Source: Pseudomonas quercus
Lineage (GTDB): Bacteria; Pseudomonadota; Gammaproteobacteria; Pseudomonadales; Pseudomonadaceae
Reading direction: 5' to 3'
NCBI RefSeq assembly: GCF_012033695.1
Contig: NZ_JAAVJI010000002.1
Location: 62,001 to 126,000 of the forward strand
Length of the DNA: 64,000 nucleotides
Shown: one piece after another, positions 55,105 to 64,000 of the stretch
Layout of the letters: the number at the start of each line of letters is the position of its first letter
Position numbering within the stretch: the stretch's first letter is position 1
Translations under genes and position numbers: made by a program
The notes under the pieces: generated by a model
The model's input: only the letters and a program-made list of their open reading frames with translations
Databases searched by the model: none
What the model was told of the DNA's origin: nothing

Positions 55105-57496
55105 TTCCCATGCCCCGCACGGATCACCCGAGGCCCTGGCCGAAGCCTTTCGCCAAGGCATGACCACAGGTGTAGGCCGCAGCGTGCGCCATGAAAGTGC
55201 TGAAAAGCATGTGAGCGGAGAAGCCCAATACATTGATGACCGGCTGGAATTCCCTAACCAGCTGCATGTGTATGCACGCCTGTCCGACCGCGCCCACGCC
55301 CGCTTGATCAGCGTAGATACCGCACCCTGCCTGGCCGTGCCTGGCGTGCGCCTAGTGATCACTCACGAAGACCTCCCGGCCCTGAAAGACATTGGCCCCC
55401 TGGTGCCAGGCGACCCCCTGCTGGCCATCGACACGGTGGAATACGTGGGCCAGCCGATCCTGGCCGTGGCGGCGTGCGACCTGGAAACCGCCCGGCGCGC
55501 AGCCCAGCTGGCCGTGATCGAATACGAAGAACTGGAACCGGTACTGGATGTAGTAGAAGCCCTGCGCAAACGCCATTTCGTGCTGGACAGCCACACTCAC
55601 CAGCGGGGTGACAGCGCCACGGCATTGGCCAAAGCGCCGCACCGCCTGCAGGGCACATTGCACATCGGCGGCCAGGAGCATTTCTATCTGGAAACCCAGG
55701 TGGCTTCGGTGATGCCCGGCGAAGACGGCAGCATGCTGGTGTATTCCTCCACCCAGAACCCCACGGAAGTGCAGAAGCTGGTAGCTGAAGTACTGGGCGT
55801 GGCCATGAACAAGGTGGTGGTGGACATGCGCCGCATGGGTGGCGGCTTTGGTGGCAAGGAGACCCAGGCCGCCGGCCCGGCCTGCCTGTGTGCGATCATC
55901 GCCAGGCTGACCGGCCAGCCCACTAAAATGCGGCTGCTACGGGGCGATGACATGGCCATGACCGGCAAGCGCCACCCGTTTTACGTGGAATACGACGTGG
56001 GCTTTGACGACCGTGGCCGTTTGCACGGCATCGCCCTGGACCTGGCCGGCAACTGCGGGTATTCACCCGACCTGTCGGCCTCTATCGTAGACCGCGCCAT
56101 GTTCCACGCCGACAACGCCTACTACCTGGGCGACGCCACTATCAACGGCCACCGCTGCAAGACCAACACCGCGTCCAACACCGCCTACCGCGGCTTTGGC
56201 GGGCCCCAGGGTATGGTGGCCATTGAAGAGGTGATGGAGCGCATTGCCCGCCACCTGCACCTGGATCCGCTGGCCGTGCGCAAGGCCAACTACTACGGCA
56301 AGACGGACCGCAACATCACCCATTACTACCAGACCGTAGAACACAACCTGTTGGAGGAGATGACCGCCGAACTGGAGGCCAGCTGCGACTATGCCCAACG
56401 CCGCGAGGCCATCAAGGCGTTCAATGCCAGCAGCCCTGTGCTGAAAAAAGGGTTGGCGCTCACGCCGGTAAAATTTGGTATCTCGTTTACCGCCAGCTTT
56501 CTTAACCAGGCCGGCGCCCTGCTCCATATCTATACCGACGGCAGCCTGCAACTGAACCATGGCGGCACCGAAATGGGCCAGGGCTTGAACACCAAAGTGG
56601 CCCAGGTGGTGGCCGAAGTGTTTCAGGTGGACATCAGCCGTATCGAGATCACGGCCACCCACACCGGCAAGGTGCCCAACACCTCGCCCACGGCCGCGTC
56701 CAGCGGGGCTGACCTCAACGGCAAGGCCGCGCAGAATGCCGCCCTCACCTTGCGCCAGCGCCTGGTGGCCTTCGCTGCCAGCCATTGGCGCGTGAGCGAG
56801 GAAGACGTGGTGTTCAGCAACGGCCTGGTGCAAGTCCGTGAGCAGATCATCACGTTCGAAGCGCTGATCCAGCTGGCGTATTTCAACCAAGTGTCGCTTT
56901 CCAGCACCGGCTTCTACAAAACGCCGAAAATCTTCTATGACCGTTCTCAGGCCAAGGGCCGTCCCTTCTACTACTACGCCTTTGGGGCAGCTTGCAGCGA
57001 AGTGCTGGTGGACGTGCTGACGGGCGAATACCGCTTTACCCGCGTAGACATTCTTCATGACGTGGGGGCTTCCCTGAACCCGGCCATCGATATTGGCCAA
57101 GTGGAAGGTGGGTTTATCCAGGGCCTGGGCTGGCTGACCTGCGAAGAGCTGGTGTGGAACGACAAGGGCCGCCTGCTCACCAACGGCCCGGCCACCTACA
57201 AGATCCCGACCGTGGCAGACACGCCCGAGGTGTTCAACGTGCGCCTGGTGGAGAACCGCAAGAACCCTGAAGACACGGTGTTTCACTCCAAGGCCGTGGG
57301 TGAGCCGCCGTTCATGCTGGGCATCAGCGCCTGGTGCGCCTTGAAAGATGCCGTGGCCAGCCTGGCCGGCTACCGTGTACACCCGCTGCTGGACGCACCT
57401 GCCACCCCTGAACGCGTATTGATGGCCTGCCAACAGGTACGTGAGGCCACGGCCACGGCAGTTCCCATTCAACAGCCCGAGCAGGTATGCCCATGA
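55097..57496 (+). CDS. xdhB: Xanthine dehydrogenase molybdopterin-binding subunit
   Basis: A 799-aa catalytic subunit that binds the molybdenum cofactor. Characteristic segments are RMGGGFGGKETQAAG, TAYRGFGGPQGMVA, TEMGQGLNTKVAQV, PTAASSGADLNGKA and the late catalytic Glu in KAVGEPPFMLG. The N-terminal VGRSVRHESAEKHVSGEAQY is also typical. ATG 55097 overlaps the end of xdhA (ATGTCTAG). It is followed by the maturation factor xdhC. Confidence 0.97.
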   Translation: MSSSHAPHGSPEALAEAFRQGMTTGVGRSVRHESAEKHVSGEAQYIDDRLEFPNQLHVYARLSDRAHARLISVDTAPCLAVPGVRLVITHEDLPALKDIGPLVPGDPLLAIDTVEYVGQPILAVAACDLETARRAAQLAVIEYEELEPVLDVVEALRKRHFVLDSHTHQRGDSATALAKAPHRLQGTLHIGGQEHFYLETQVASVMPGEDGSMLVYSSTQNPTEVQKLVAEVLGVAMNKVVVDMRRMGGGFGGKETQAAGPACLCAIIARLTGQPTKMRLLRGDDMAMTGKRHPFYVEYDVGFDDRGRLHGIALDLAGNCGYSPDLSASIVDRAMFHADNAYYLGDATINGHRCKTNTASNTAYRGFGGPQGMVAIEEVMERIARHLHLDPLAVRKANYYGKTDRNITHYYQTVEHNLLEEMTAELEASCDYAQRREAIKAFNASSPVLKKGLALTPVKFGISFTASFLNQAGALLHIYTDGSLQLNHGGTEMGQGLNTKVAQVVAEVFQVDISRIEITATHTGKVPNTSPTAASSGADLNGKAAQNAALTLRQRLVAFAASHWRVSEEDVVFSNGLVQVREQIITFEALIQLAYFNQVSLSSTGFYKTPKIFYDRSQAKGRPFYYYAFGAACSEVLVDVLTGEYRFTRVDILHDVGASLNPAIDIGQVEGGFIQGLGWLTCEELVWNDKGRLLTNGPATYKIPTVADTPEVFNVRLVENRKNPEDTVFHSKAVGEPPFMLGISAWCALKDAVASLAGYRVHPLLDAPATPERVLMACQQVREATATAVPIQQPEQVCP

Positions 57497-58332
57497 GCGA
57501 CTGGATAGGTGCACTGGCCCAGCATCACGCGGCGGGCGAACCCTGCGTGCTGGTGACCCTGATCGAAGAGCGCGGCTCTACGCCGCGCAACGCCGGGGCT
57601 AAAATGGTGGTCACGCCCCAGGAAGCCTTTGACACCATTGGCGGTGGCAACCTGGAGTTCAAGGCACTGGCCATCGCCCGTGAACTGCTGGCCCGTGGCG
57701 AACGCCAATCGCGCCTGGAGCGGTTCAGCCTGGGGGCCAGCCTGGGCCAGTGCTGCGGGGGCGCGGCTGTGGTGCTGTTCGAACCCTTGGGGCAGCCCCA
57801 AGCCCATATCACGGTATTCGGCGCAGGCCATGTGGGCCGTGCACTGGTGCCGTTGCTGGCCAGCCTGCCCTGCCGCGTGCGCTGGGTGGACGCCCGTTCC
57901 CGGGAGTTCCCCGCCGTGTTGCCCGCTGGCGTGGAGACCATTGTCAACGACGACCCGGTGGAAGAAGTGGACCGCCTGCGCCCCGGCAGCTACTGCCTGG
58001 TGATGACCCATGACCACCAACTGGACCTGGCCTTGAGCGAAGCGATCCTGCGCCGTGGCGATACCCAGTGGTTTGGCCTGATCGGTTCGAAAACCAAGCG
58101 TGCCCGCTTTGAACACCGCCTGCGCGACCGGGGCCTGGCGGCTGAGGCCTTGGCGCGTATGCGGTGCCCAGTTGGCCTGGACGCTGTGAAGGGTAAACTG
58201 CCCATGGAAATTGCCGTGTCCATCGCGGCCGAAATCATTTCTCTCTACAACGCACGCTTCGGCGAAGCCAGCCAGGGTGGGGAAACCCTCACGCGTCTGG
58301 TGTCACCGTCTCGGCGTCATTCATCGCTATGA
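57493..58332 (+). CDS. xdhC: Xanthine dehydrogenase accessory protein XdhC
   Basis: A 279-aa factor that binds and sulfurates the molybdenum cofactor for XdhB. The N-terminal EERGSTPRNAGAKMVV and TIGGGNLEFKALAIARE, then CCGGAAVVLFEPLG and a Rossmann-like TVFGAGHVGRALVPLL, match the family. ATG 57493 overlaps the xdhB stop (ATGA) and has AGG at proper spacing; the ATG at 57487 is an alternative. Confidence 0.95.
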   Translation: MSDWIGALAQHHAAGEPCVLVTLIEERGSTPRNAGAKMVVTPQEAFDTIGGGNLEFKALAIARELLARGERQSRLERFSLGASLGQCCGGAAVVLFEPLGQPQAHITVFGAGHVGRALVPLLASLPCRVRWVDARSREFPAVLPAGVETIVNDDPVEEVDRLRPGSYCLVMTHDHQLDLALSEAILRRGDTQWFGLIGSKTKRARFEHRLRDRGLAAEALARMRCPVGLDAVKGKLPMEIAVSIAAEIISLYNARFGEASQGGETLTRLVSPSRRHSSL

Positions 58333-58343
58333 CAGAGCCCTAC

Positions 58344-59648
58344 ATGAACACGACCCGAAAAGCCTACCGCGCCAGCCTGCTGCACAGCCTGGGCGACCCT
58401 GCCGACCTGGGTATCGATGCCTCTTACCAGTACATCAGCGACGGTGTGCTGGTGGTCGAAAACGGCCATATTGCTGCCATGGGCGAGGCGGCCGTGCTAT
58501 TGCCTACCCTAGGCGCGGACACGCCGGTCGAGCATTTCGAGAATGCCTTGATCACGCCGGGCTTTGTAGATACCCATATCCACTTGCCGCAAACCGGCAT
58601 GATCGGGGCCTATGGCGAACAGCTGCTGGATTGGCTCAATACCTACACTTTCCCTTGCGAGCGCCAGTTCGCCGACAAGGCCCATGCCGATGACGTGGCT
58701 GCCCGCTTCGTGGCCGAGCTGCTGCGCAACGGCACCACCACAGCCCTGGTGTTCGGCAGCGTACATCCTGAATCCGTCGACGCCCTGTTCGAAGCGTGCG
58801 AACGCCACAACCTGCGGATGATCGCGGGCAAGGTGATGATGGACCGTAATGCGCCGGATTACCTGACCGACACCGCGCAAACAGGCTATGAGCAGAGCAA
58901 GGCGTTGATCGAGCGCTGGCATGGCAAGGGCCGCTTGCAGTACGCCGTCACACCGCGCTTTGCCCCTACCAGCACCCCGGAGCAATTGACCGCGGCCGGG
59001 CGCCTGCTGGCTGAACACGAAGGTGTGTACCTGCACACGCACCTCAGCGAAAACCAACAGGAAATCGAGTGGGTCAAGGCACTGTTCCCTGAGCAGGACG
59101 GCTACCTAGACGTGTATGACCACTATGGTTTGCTAGGTGAACGCTCGGTCTTCGCCCATGGCGTGCACCTGTGTGAAGACGAATGCGCACGGCTGGCACA
59201 GACCGGCTCGGCACTTGCGTTCTGCCCCACCTCCAACCTGTTCCTGGGCAGCGGTTTGTTCAACCTGCCGATGGCCGAACGGCACAACGTCAAGGTGGGG
59301 CTGGGCACCGATGTGGGGGCCGGCACCAGCTTTTCGATCCTGCAGACCCTTAACGAGGCGTACAAGGTGATGCAGTTGCAGGGTGCCCGTCTGCACCCCT
59401 TCAAATCCTTGTACCTGGCCACCTTAGGCGGTGCGCGGGCATTGTCCCTCGGTGACCGGGTCGGGCGCTTGGCCCCCGGCTATGAAGCAGATTTTCTGGT
59501 GCTGGACCTCAAGGCGACACCGCTGCTCAGCTACCGCCTGGCCCAATGCCGCGACATCGCCGAAACCCTGTTCGTGCTGATGACCCTAGGCGACGACCGC
59601 GTGGTGCAGCACACCTTCGCAGCGGGCCACCGGGTGCACAGCCGCTGA
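58344..59648 (+). CDS. guaD: Guanine deaminase
   Basis: A 434-aa amidohydrolase converting guanine to xanthine, feeding XdhAB. Metal and catalytic motifs are PGFVDTHIHLPQTG, VYLHTHLSENQQEIEW, VFAHGVHL and GLGTDVGAGTSFS. MNTTRKAYRASLLHS at 58344 is the family-like start; an in-frame ATG at 58329 overlaps the xdhC stop and would add five residues. It completes a purine-degradation operon xdhABC-guaD. Confidence 0.95.
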   Translation: MNTTRKAYRASLLHSLGDPADLGIDASYQYISDGVLVVENGHIAAMGEAAVLLPTLGADTPVEHFENALITPGFVDTHIHLPQTGMIGAYGEQLLDWLNTYTFPCERQFADKAHADDVAARFVAELLRNGTTTALVFGSVHPESVDALFEACERHNLRMIAGKVMMDRNAPDYLTDTAQTGYEQSKALIERWHGKGRLQYAVTPRFAPTSTPEQLTAAGRLLAEHEGVYLHTHLSENQQEIEWVKALFPEQDGYLDVYDHYGLLGERSVFAHGVHLCEDECARLAQTGSALAFCPTSNLFLGSGLFNLPMAERHNVKVGLGTDVGAGTSFSILQTLNEAYKVMQLQGARLHPFKSLYLATLGGARALSLGDRVGRLAPGYEADFLVLDLKATPLLSYRLAQCRDIAETLFVLMTLGDDRVVQHTFAAGHRVHSR

Positions 59649-59663
59649 GCACAACGCTGCGCC

Positions 59664-59690
59664 CCCACGGCGATTTGCGCATGCCGTGGG
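59664..59690 (+). terminator. Hairpin after guaD
   Basis: CCCACGGC and GCCGTGGG form a perfect 8-bp stem with an 11-base loop, 16 bases after the guaD stop. There is no clear U tract, so strength is uncertain. Confidence 0.5.
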
Positions 59691-59734
59691 CAGGCGGATA
59701 ATCACCCCTCCTTCAAGCGACCTGCACCTTGCCC

Positions 59735-60361
59735 ATGAACCTGGAAACCTGGCTTCTCTTCGCGACCGCTGCCTTTGTGGTGATTGTCATCCCTGGGCCG
59801 CTGTCGCTGCTGATGGTGAGCAACAGCCTCACCTTGGGCATCCAACGCGCGTGGCCGGCTTTCATCGGTGGTGTAAGCGCGTCATTGTGCCTACTGTGCG
59901 CCTCGGCGCTGGGGCTGGGCGCACTGTTGGCCGCGTCCGCTACCTGGTTTGGGCTACTGAAACTGGGGGGTGCGCTGTATCTGTTTTACCTGGCCTGGAT
60001 GAGCTGGCGCCAGGCGCGACGGCCTGCGCTGGTGGCCACTGTGCCTGTGGCACCGTTCGGGGGTAATGCAGCCCTGTTTGGCCGTGCGTTTGCCTTGGGC
60101 GCGAGCAACCCAAAGGACATCCTGTTTTTCGCAGCCTTTTTGCCGCAGTTCATCACTAGCACCGAACCGCTGTTGCCGCAGCTGTCGGTCATGGCGCTGA
60201 CCTGGGCAGTACTGGACCTGTGCTGCAAGCTGGGCTATGGCCTGTTGGCGCGCAGCGCAGGCGCCTACCTGCGCAGTGGTCGTGGCCAGCAATGGTTCAA
60301 CCGTGCCAGCGCTGCATTGTTTGCCAGCGCTGGCACGGCCGCCTTGCTCGGGCAGCGCTAA
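59735..60361 (+). CDS. LysE/RhtB-family exporter
   Basis: A 208-aa inner-membrane protein with about six hydrophobic segments. The first holds the family signature VIVIPGPLSLLMVSNSLTLG, and GAFALGASNPKDILFFAAFL-type sequence lies mid-protein (FALGASNPKDILFF). These proteins export amino acids or related small molecules; the substrate is unknown. ATG 59735 is used; the frame opens two codons earlier at a TTG. It converges with the large gene at 60379. Confidence 0.9.
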   Translation: MNLETWLLFATAAFVVIVIPGPLSLLMVSNSLTLGIQRAWPAFIGGVSASLCLLCASALGLGALLAASATWFGLLKLGGALYLFYLAWMSWRQARRPALVATVPVAPFGGNAALFGRAFALGASNPKDILFFAAFLPQFITSTEPLLPQLSVMALTWAVLDLCCKLGYGLLARSAGAYLRSGRGQQWFNRASAALFASAGTAALLGQR

Positions 60362-60378
60362 ACGCCCTTGCCCCTGGT

Positions 60379-63300
60379 TTAGAAGTCGGCCAGGCGTTGC
60401 AAGGCTACCTGCCCATGTACCGCGCTTCCGTCCAGGCGTAACGTGGCCACGAGCCTTATCAACCTGCCTTCATTCATCGCCAGCTCCAATGCCGCGGCCT
60501 GGGGCTCACTGATGTGTTGACGCCAGTAGGTGATCCAGCCATTGGACAGCACCTGATGCCCGCCTTCGGACGCGATCTCTATGACCTGCGACTCGCTGAC
60601 CTGCAGGGCGACCAAGTACACCTGATTCGTGGAGGGCTGGCGATATTGAGCGAAATGACCAGCACGGTGATCGAGAATGAGCCCGTAACGAGTCAGCATA
60701 TCGTCAATCACGTTCGCGGCGTGATGACGCATGCGCACGCTGCCAACGGCCGCAACCAACCCTTGGGTGTACTGTTCCACGGGCCGCAGGTAAAGCACCG
60801 TGGGCGCTGACGTGGGCGCATCGGCGACCAGCGGCAACCGCCATGCCGCAGGGCTTGTCATTAGGGTTGGACGCTGCGCCGTCAACACCGTTAGAGGGTC
60901 GGCAAGCCTGCCTAGGGTGTGGCTCTCGCGCATCCAGCTCGATAGGGTGTGTTCAAAGTGTAGCAACCGGGCGGCATCGCTACCCTCGGCAGCCAAGAAG
61001 GTAGCGTGCGCGACGTTCAAGGCGCTTTGCCGGGTAAGCCCCGGCCTGGCGCGGCTTACCTGACGGTCCAAGGGGGCGGTGAACAATTGGCGGCGCACGG
61101 TCCACCGGTTGCTTTCACGTGCGATCAGCCAGGGCTGTTCGCCAAATCGCTCGCGAATACAGTGCTCCAAGGCCTCGAATGTTAGCGGCGATGGCAAGTG
61201 ATTTGGCCTGGACAGCAGCAGTAATGCATCCTCGCTTGCGGGGTAAACCGGCAACAAACGGCCGTTGACCTGGACACCCTCAACCGCAGCCTGCCCTTGT
61301 GTGCGATACAGCCCGGACCCCTGCACGGTTTCGATGTCCTGCACGCCGAGCGGTCGTGTCGCATGGCGCCAGTTACGCCCTCTCACCGGTTGTGCTGGTG
61401 TACCTGCGCCTAGCGTCACGCGCTCCCAGATCAATGCGGCCGGGCGTGTAGCTTGGGTTTGTATGCCACCAAGCAAGGTATCGAGATGCCCCTGGTACCT
61501 GGCACGGCGCAAGGTAGCGGCCATCTGGGAATCCGGCAGCCTGGCGATAATCATGTCTAGCCAGGCATCGCTAAGTAGATTGACGCCATTCATCCCCTGA
61601 ATGGACAGCACACCCTGGGTGTTCACCTGCAGTAGCACATGGATGCGTGCATGGCCGCCGCGGCGGAAAATGCACAGGTGGCGCCCTAGGAGCGAGCGGG
61701 TGAACAGTACCTCATAGCCACGATGGGTAATGATTTGCGCCAACGCAGCCTGCAACTGCGACCCTTCCCCAGACAATTGTGCGTTGCGCAATGCCGTATG
61801 TTCTGCCGCGTCCAATTGCCAGCGCAATTGAGAAAACTGCTCCGATCCGGCACGAACTGTCAACGAGTGCTGGACCAAATCGAGCCGTTGCACGGTCAGG
61901 AAACGCAGCGGGTCGGAATGCGGGTCGGCCACAAAGCGCTCAAGGCCCTGTAGGCGAGCATGGGTCAGGCCGTCCATTGTCGTGTCGGCGCTGCGATATA
62001 CCGCTTCACCCAGCGCCTGGCGGCTGTCCGCGGCAAGGCCGGGAAAACGTTCGGCCAACCGCTCCTGGAAGGTTTGGGTATAGCCACCCAGCACCTCTGG
62101 CGGGTCGATGGCGACGTTGCCCAGGCGCACGCGAATCGGCCCTTCACCCCGGCTGATCAAGTCGTCGAGGTCCCGCAGGCTACGAGGCGGCGCACCCACT
62201 GGGGTGATAAAACGCTCCTGTCCACGCGCGGTACCCTCTATGACAGGGTAGTAATGGCCCTGCATACGTACCGCAGACCGCCCCTGGGTACTGCCCTGGA
62301 ACACGACAGTAACGTCCCCTCCTTCTGCACCCGAGATAATGTGATCGCTCTCGGTGAGGTTCCAACGCACACGTTGCCAGCCTTGGGCAGGCGGCACCGC
62401 AGCAGGCGCAGCGCCTGGGCCACGGCGAAACGCCAAGGCCCAGGCTGGCGGCGTGCCGTCGATGAGGTAGGCATGGGCGAACTCCCTGGCGCGCGATTCA
62501 CTTACGAAATTGTAATCTGCCAGCACTCTACGCCCTCGTTGTAGCGCTACCGTGCGGCTTGTGCCTGCGAAGGGGGCATGCCGGCTACGTGGCCCCCAAG
62601 ACGCGAACACCTCTTCAGCCTCGGTCAATTTACCGCCACCGCCACGCAGGCCAGCCTCGGCATGGATCACCCAACGCTCACCTTCACGGCGTACGGGCGC
62701 CTGATAACGCCGGGTAACCGTTGCTTTCAAACGTAGGGTTTCTTCTTCCGCTCGACGGTACACGGCATAGGCTCGGCCGTCCTGCCAGATGTATTGCTCG
62801 CCGTTGAGTAACCAGGTCCCGGCGTCTCGCCCTTCCAAGGCGACAGCGCCGCGCAGCCGCAGCGGTGCCTGATAACCTGCGAAGGCCTCCCGGCCTGCCT
62901 CCAGCCCGACGCGCAGCTTGACGTGTGCGCGAACCGCATGGCGCACGCCTGCCAGGCCGCCAGCAACCGGCAACGCACCTAGCAGCACGTCCACGATGCC
63001 ACCGGCAACACCCAACAAGGCCCAACTAAAGGCTTCAGGGTCTTGCTGACGCCAGCCTGCAACTACGGCATGAGCGCTTTCATAAATGTTTTGAAGGCCG
63101 ATCAGCGTGCCCACACCCGGCAAAATCGCCAACGCTGCACGCAGGTACCCCAGGTATTGATGGTGCCCGGCCAAATTGCGCGCTTTTAGAATATCCAGCT
63201 GGCTACGCCCCTCCTCGCTGGCGCGTGCCAGCAACCAGGCGCGTCGGTCGTGCAATTGCACAGCCACCAAGGTTTGATCCAGGCTGGCGGGCGCGCTCAA

Positions 63301-64000
63301 ATACCCAGCGTAGCTGCGTTGCGCGGCTTGACGGAACCATGACAGGCGCTGCGCCGGGTCGCCGCCCAAGCGTTTGGCCACGTAAGTGGCCATGTCGTCA
63401 CGTGTGCGAATAGCATCGCGCAGGGTGTCCAGAGCATGGGCCAGCGTGTCACGCTCCAGCAGCGAGAACCCGCCAGGCGCACCAGGCATACACAGCAGGG
63501 TGCGACCGCCCTCGCCCGCGACCAAGGCACAACAGCCTTCTATATTGCGGCCGGTCGGCTCACCTGGTTGCACCACCAGCCAATGCACCCTTACCCCCAA
63601 GGCGGCTAGCCGCCCGGGATTGTGTTCGGCCGCCGCGCTGTGGAGCAGCTTCAGCCCCCCTTCACTCAAACGCCCCTGCCAATGGGCGGTGAGGCCCTGC
63701 AAGCGTAATTCGAGTTCGTAAGGGCGCCTTAAACGCTCCGGCGCGTCGCTCAGCGCAGGGTCCAGCAGGCGTTGCAACAGTGTTTTGTACTGCTTGAGGG
63801 GGTCCAGTGCAGGCAACGTACGGATTAGGTAGCTGGCGGAGAGCCCCGGCACCCGCCACTGCGCCTGCTTCAGCCGTTCGGTTTCCGCTTCGTCGCGGGC
63901 ATCCAGGTTTTCCGTGGCCAGTTGCTCAAGGCTGGCCTGTTCCCAGGCCTGGCTGGGTACCCACTGCATCCCGGTAGCGACGTCATGGGGCTCGACAGCG
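60379..64000 (-). CDS. Large DUF6543-like (dermonecrotic-toxin-domain) protein, partial
   Basis: At least 1206 codons; the 5' part is beyond the window. The sequence from about 63870 to 63000 resembles the dermonecrotic-toxin-related domain found in many large Pseudomonas proteins: LLCMPGAPGGFSLLERD, DTLRDAIRTRDDMATYVAKR and the hydrophobic pair ALAILPGVGTLIGLQ and GVAGGIVDVLLGALPVAGG. Downstream are long soluble regions with several similar beta-rich segments (for example RLLPVYPASEDALLLL). No secretion signal or catalytic motif can be judged without the N-terminus. The family is considered toxin-like by annotation, and activity is not established here. Confidence 0.75.
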   Translation of the reverse strand, partial: AVEPHDVATGMQWVPSQAWEQASLEQLATENLDARDEAETERLKQAQWRVPGLSASYLIRTLPALDPLKQYKTLLQRLLDPALSDAPERLRRPYELELRLQGLTAHWQGRLSEGGLKLLHSAAAEHNPGRLAALGVRVHWLVVQPGEPTGRNIEGCCALVAGEGGRTLLCMPGAPGGFSLLERDTLAHALDTLRDAIRTRDDMATYVAKRLGGDPAQRLSWFRQAAQRSYAGYLSAPASLDQTLVAVQLHDRRAWLLARASEEGRSQLDILKARNLAGHHQYLGYLRAALAILPGVGTLIGLQNIYESAHAVVAGWRQQDPEAFSWALLGVAGGIVDVLLGALPVAGGLAGVRHAVRAHVKLRVGLEAGREAFAGYQAPLRLRGAVALEGRDAGTWLLNGEQYIWQDGRAYAVYRRAEEETLRLKATVTRRYQAPVRREGERWVIHAEAGLRGGGGKLTEAEEVFASWGPRSRHAPFAGTSRTVALQRGRRVLADYNFVSESRAREFAHAYLIDGTPPAWALAFRRGPGAAPAAVPPAQGWQRVRWNLTESDHIISGAEGGDVTVVFQGSTQGRSAVRMQGHYYPVIEGTARGQERFITPVGAPPRSLRDLDDLISRGEGPIRVRLGNVAIDPPEVLGGYTQTFQERLAERFPGLAADSRQALGEAVYRSADTTMDGLTHARLQGLERFVADPHSDPLRFLTVQRLDLVQHSLTVRAGSEQFSQLRWQLDAAEHTALRNAQLSGEGSQLQAALAQIITHRGYEVLFTRSLLGRHLCIFRRGGHARIHVLLQVNTQGVLSIQGMNGVNLLSDAWLDMIIARLPDSQMAATLRRARYQGHLDTLLGGIQTQATRPAALIWERVTLGAGTPAQPVRGRNWRHATRPLGVQDIETVQGSGLYRTQGQAAVEGVQVNGRLLPVYPASEDALLLLSRPNHLPSPLTFEALEHCIRERFGEQPWLIARESNRWTVRRQLFTAPLDRQVSRARPGLTRQSALNVAHATFLAAEGSDAARLLHFEHTLSSWMRESHTLGRLADPLTVLTAQRPTLMTSPAAWRLPLVADAPTSAPTVLYLRPVEQYTQGLVAAVGSVRMRHHAANVIDDMLTRYGLILDHRAGHFAQYRQPSTNQVYLVALQVSESQVIEIASEGGHQVLSNGWITYWRQHISEPQAAALELAMNEGRLIRLVATLRLDGSAVHGQVALQRLADF

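Noticed and set aside
56063..57514. 483-codon frame antisense to xdhB
   Set aside because: Antisense shadow of a conserved enzyme gene.

Overview
The window is chromosomal DNA from a Pseudomonas, most likely of the P. putida group. This rests on the high GC content and on gene order: mtnC-mtnD-mtnB-MFS-aroC, pdxB-tusA-rlmM beside acnA, aer-ccoNOQP-ccoGHIS-anr-apt-recR, ybaB-dnaX, and ligA-zipA-smc-gntR-xdhABC-guaD all fit pseudomonad synteny. No genome comparison could be run, so the species is inferred.

Layout. (1) 1-8460: methionine salvage (mtnCDB), an MFS transporter, chorismate synthase, an alpha/beta hydrolase, a membrane-anchored GNAT-like protein, pdxB, tusA and rlmM. (2) 8684-14777: aconitase AcnA and the aerotaxis receptor Aer, separated by an AT-rich PLC X-domain gene that looks foreign. 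(3) 14880-24712: a hydrolase, then a tightly overlapping cbb3 oxidase operon (ccoNOQP) with its assembly genes (ccoGHIS), a SafE-like membrane protein and the oxygen sensor Anr. (4) 24769-29804: apt, a 52-bp tandem REP-like array, recR, an MDR oxidoreductase, ybaB and dnaX. (5) 29973-32915: a T7-lysozyme-like amidase and the remains of an autotransporter operon. (6) 32916-44434: an 11.5-kb integrated element. (7) 44360-60361: the intact 4.5S RNA gene ffs, an exported Cys-rich protein, ligA, zipA, smc, a GntR regulator, xdhABC, guaD and a LysE exporter. (8) 60379-end: a very large DUF6543-like (dermonecrotic-toxin-domain) protein that runs out of the window.

The most notable structure is the integrated element. 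A 66-bp perfect direct repeat (32916-32981 and 44369-44434) comes from the 3' two-thirds of ffs, the 4.5S signal-recognition-particle RNA gene. A tyrosine recombinase lies just inside the left copy. The right copy belongs to a complete ffs on the minus strand; the left copy is partial and interrupted. The element carries a KilAC-type antirepressor, an HTH protein, two paralogous winged-helix proteins divergent from an XRE regulator, a serine resolvase with inverted motifs upstream, a stand-alone HsdR-N-like nuclease and several small membrane proteins. No phage structural genes or conjugation genes are visible. The left junction falls exactly where an autotransporter beta-barrel gene loses its passenger half, and the two sequences share TGGCTGGTGGG at that point.

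Most housekeeping genes are in clear operons: rlmM-tusA-pdxB; aroC-MFS-mtnBDC; ccoNOQPGHIS-SafE with 4-bp or longer overlaps; xdhA-xdhB-xdhC-guaD; and gntR-smc, where gntR is divergent from xdhA across a palindrome that could be its operator.
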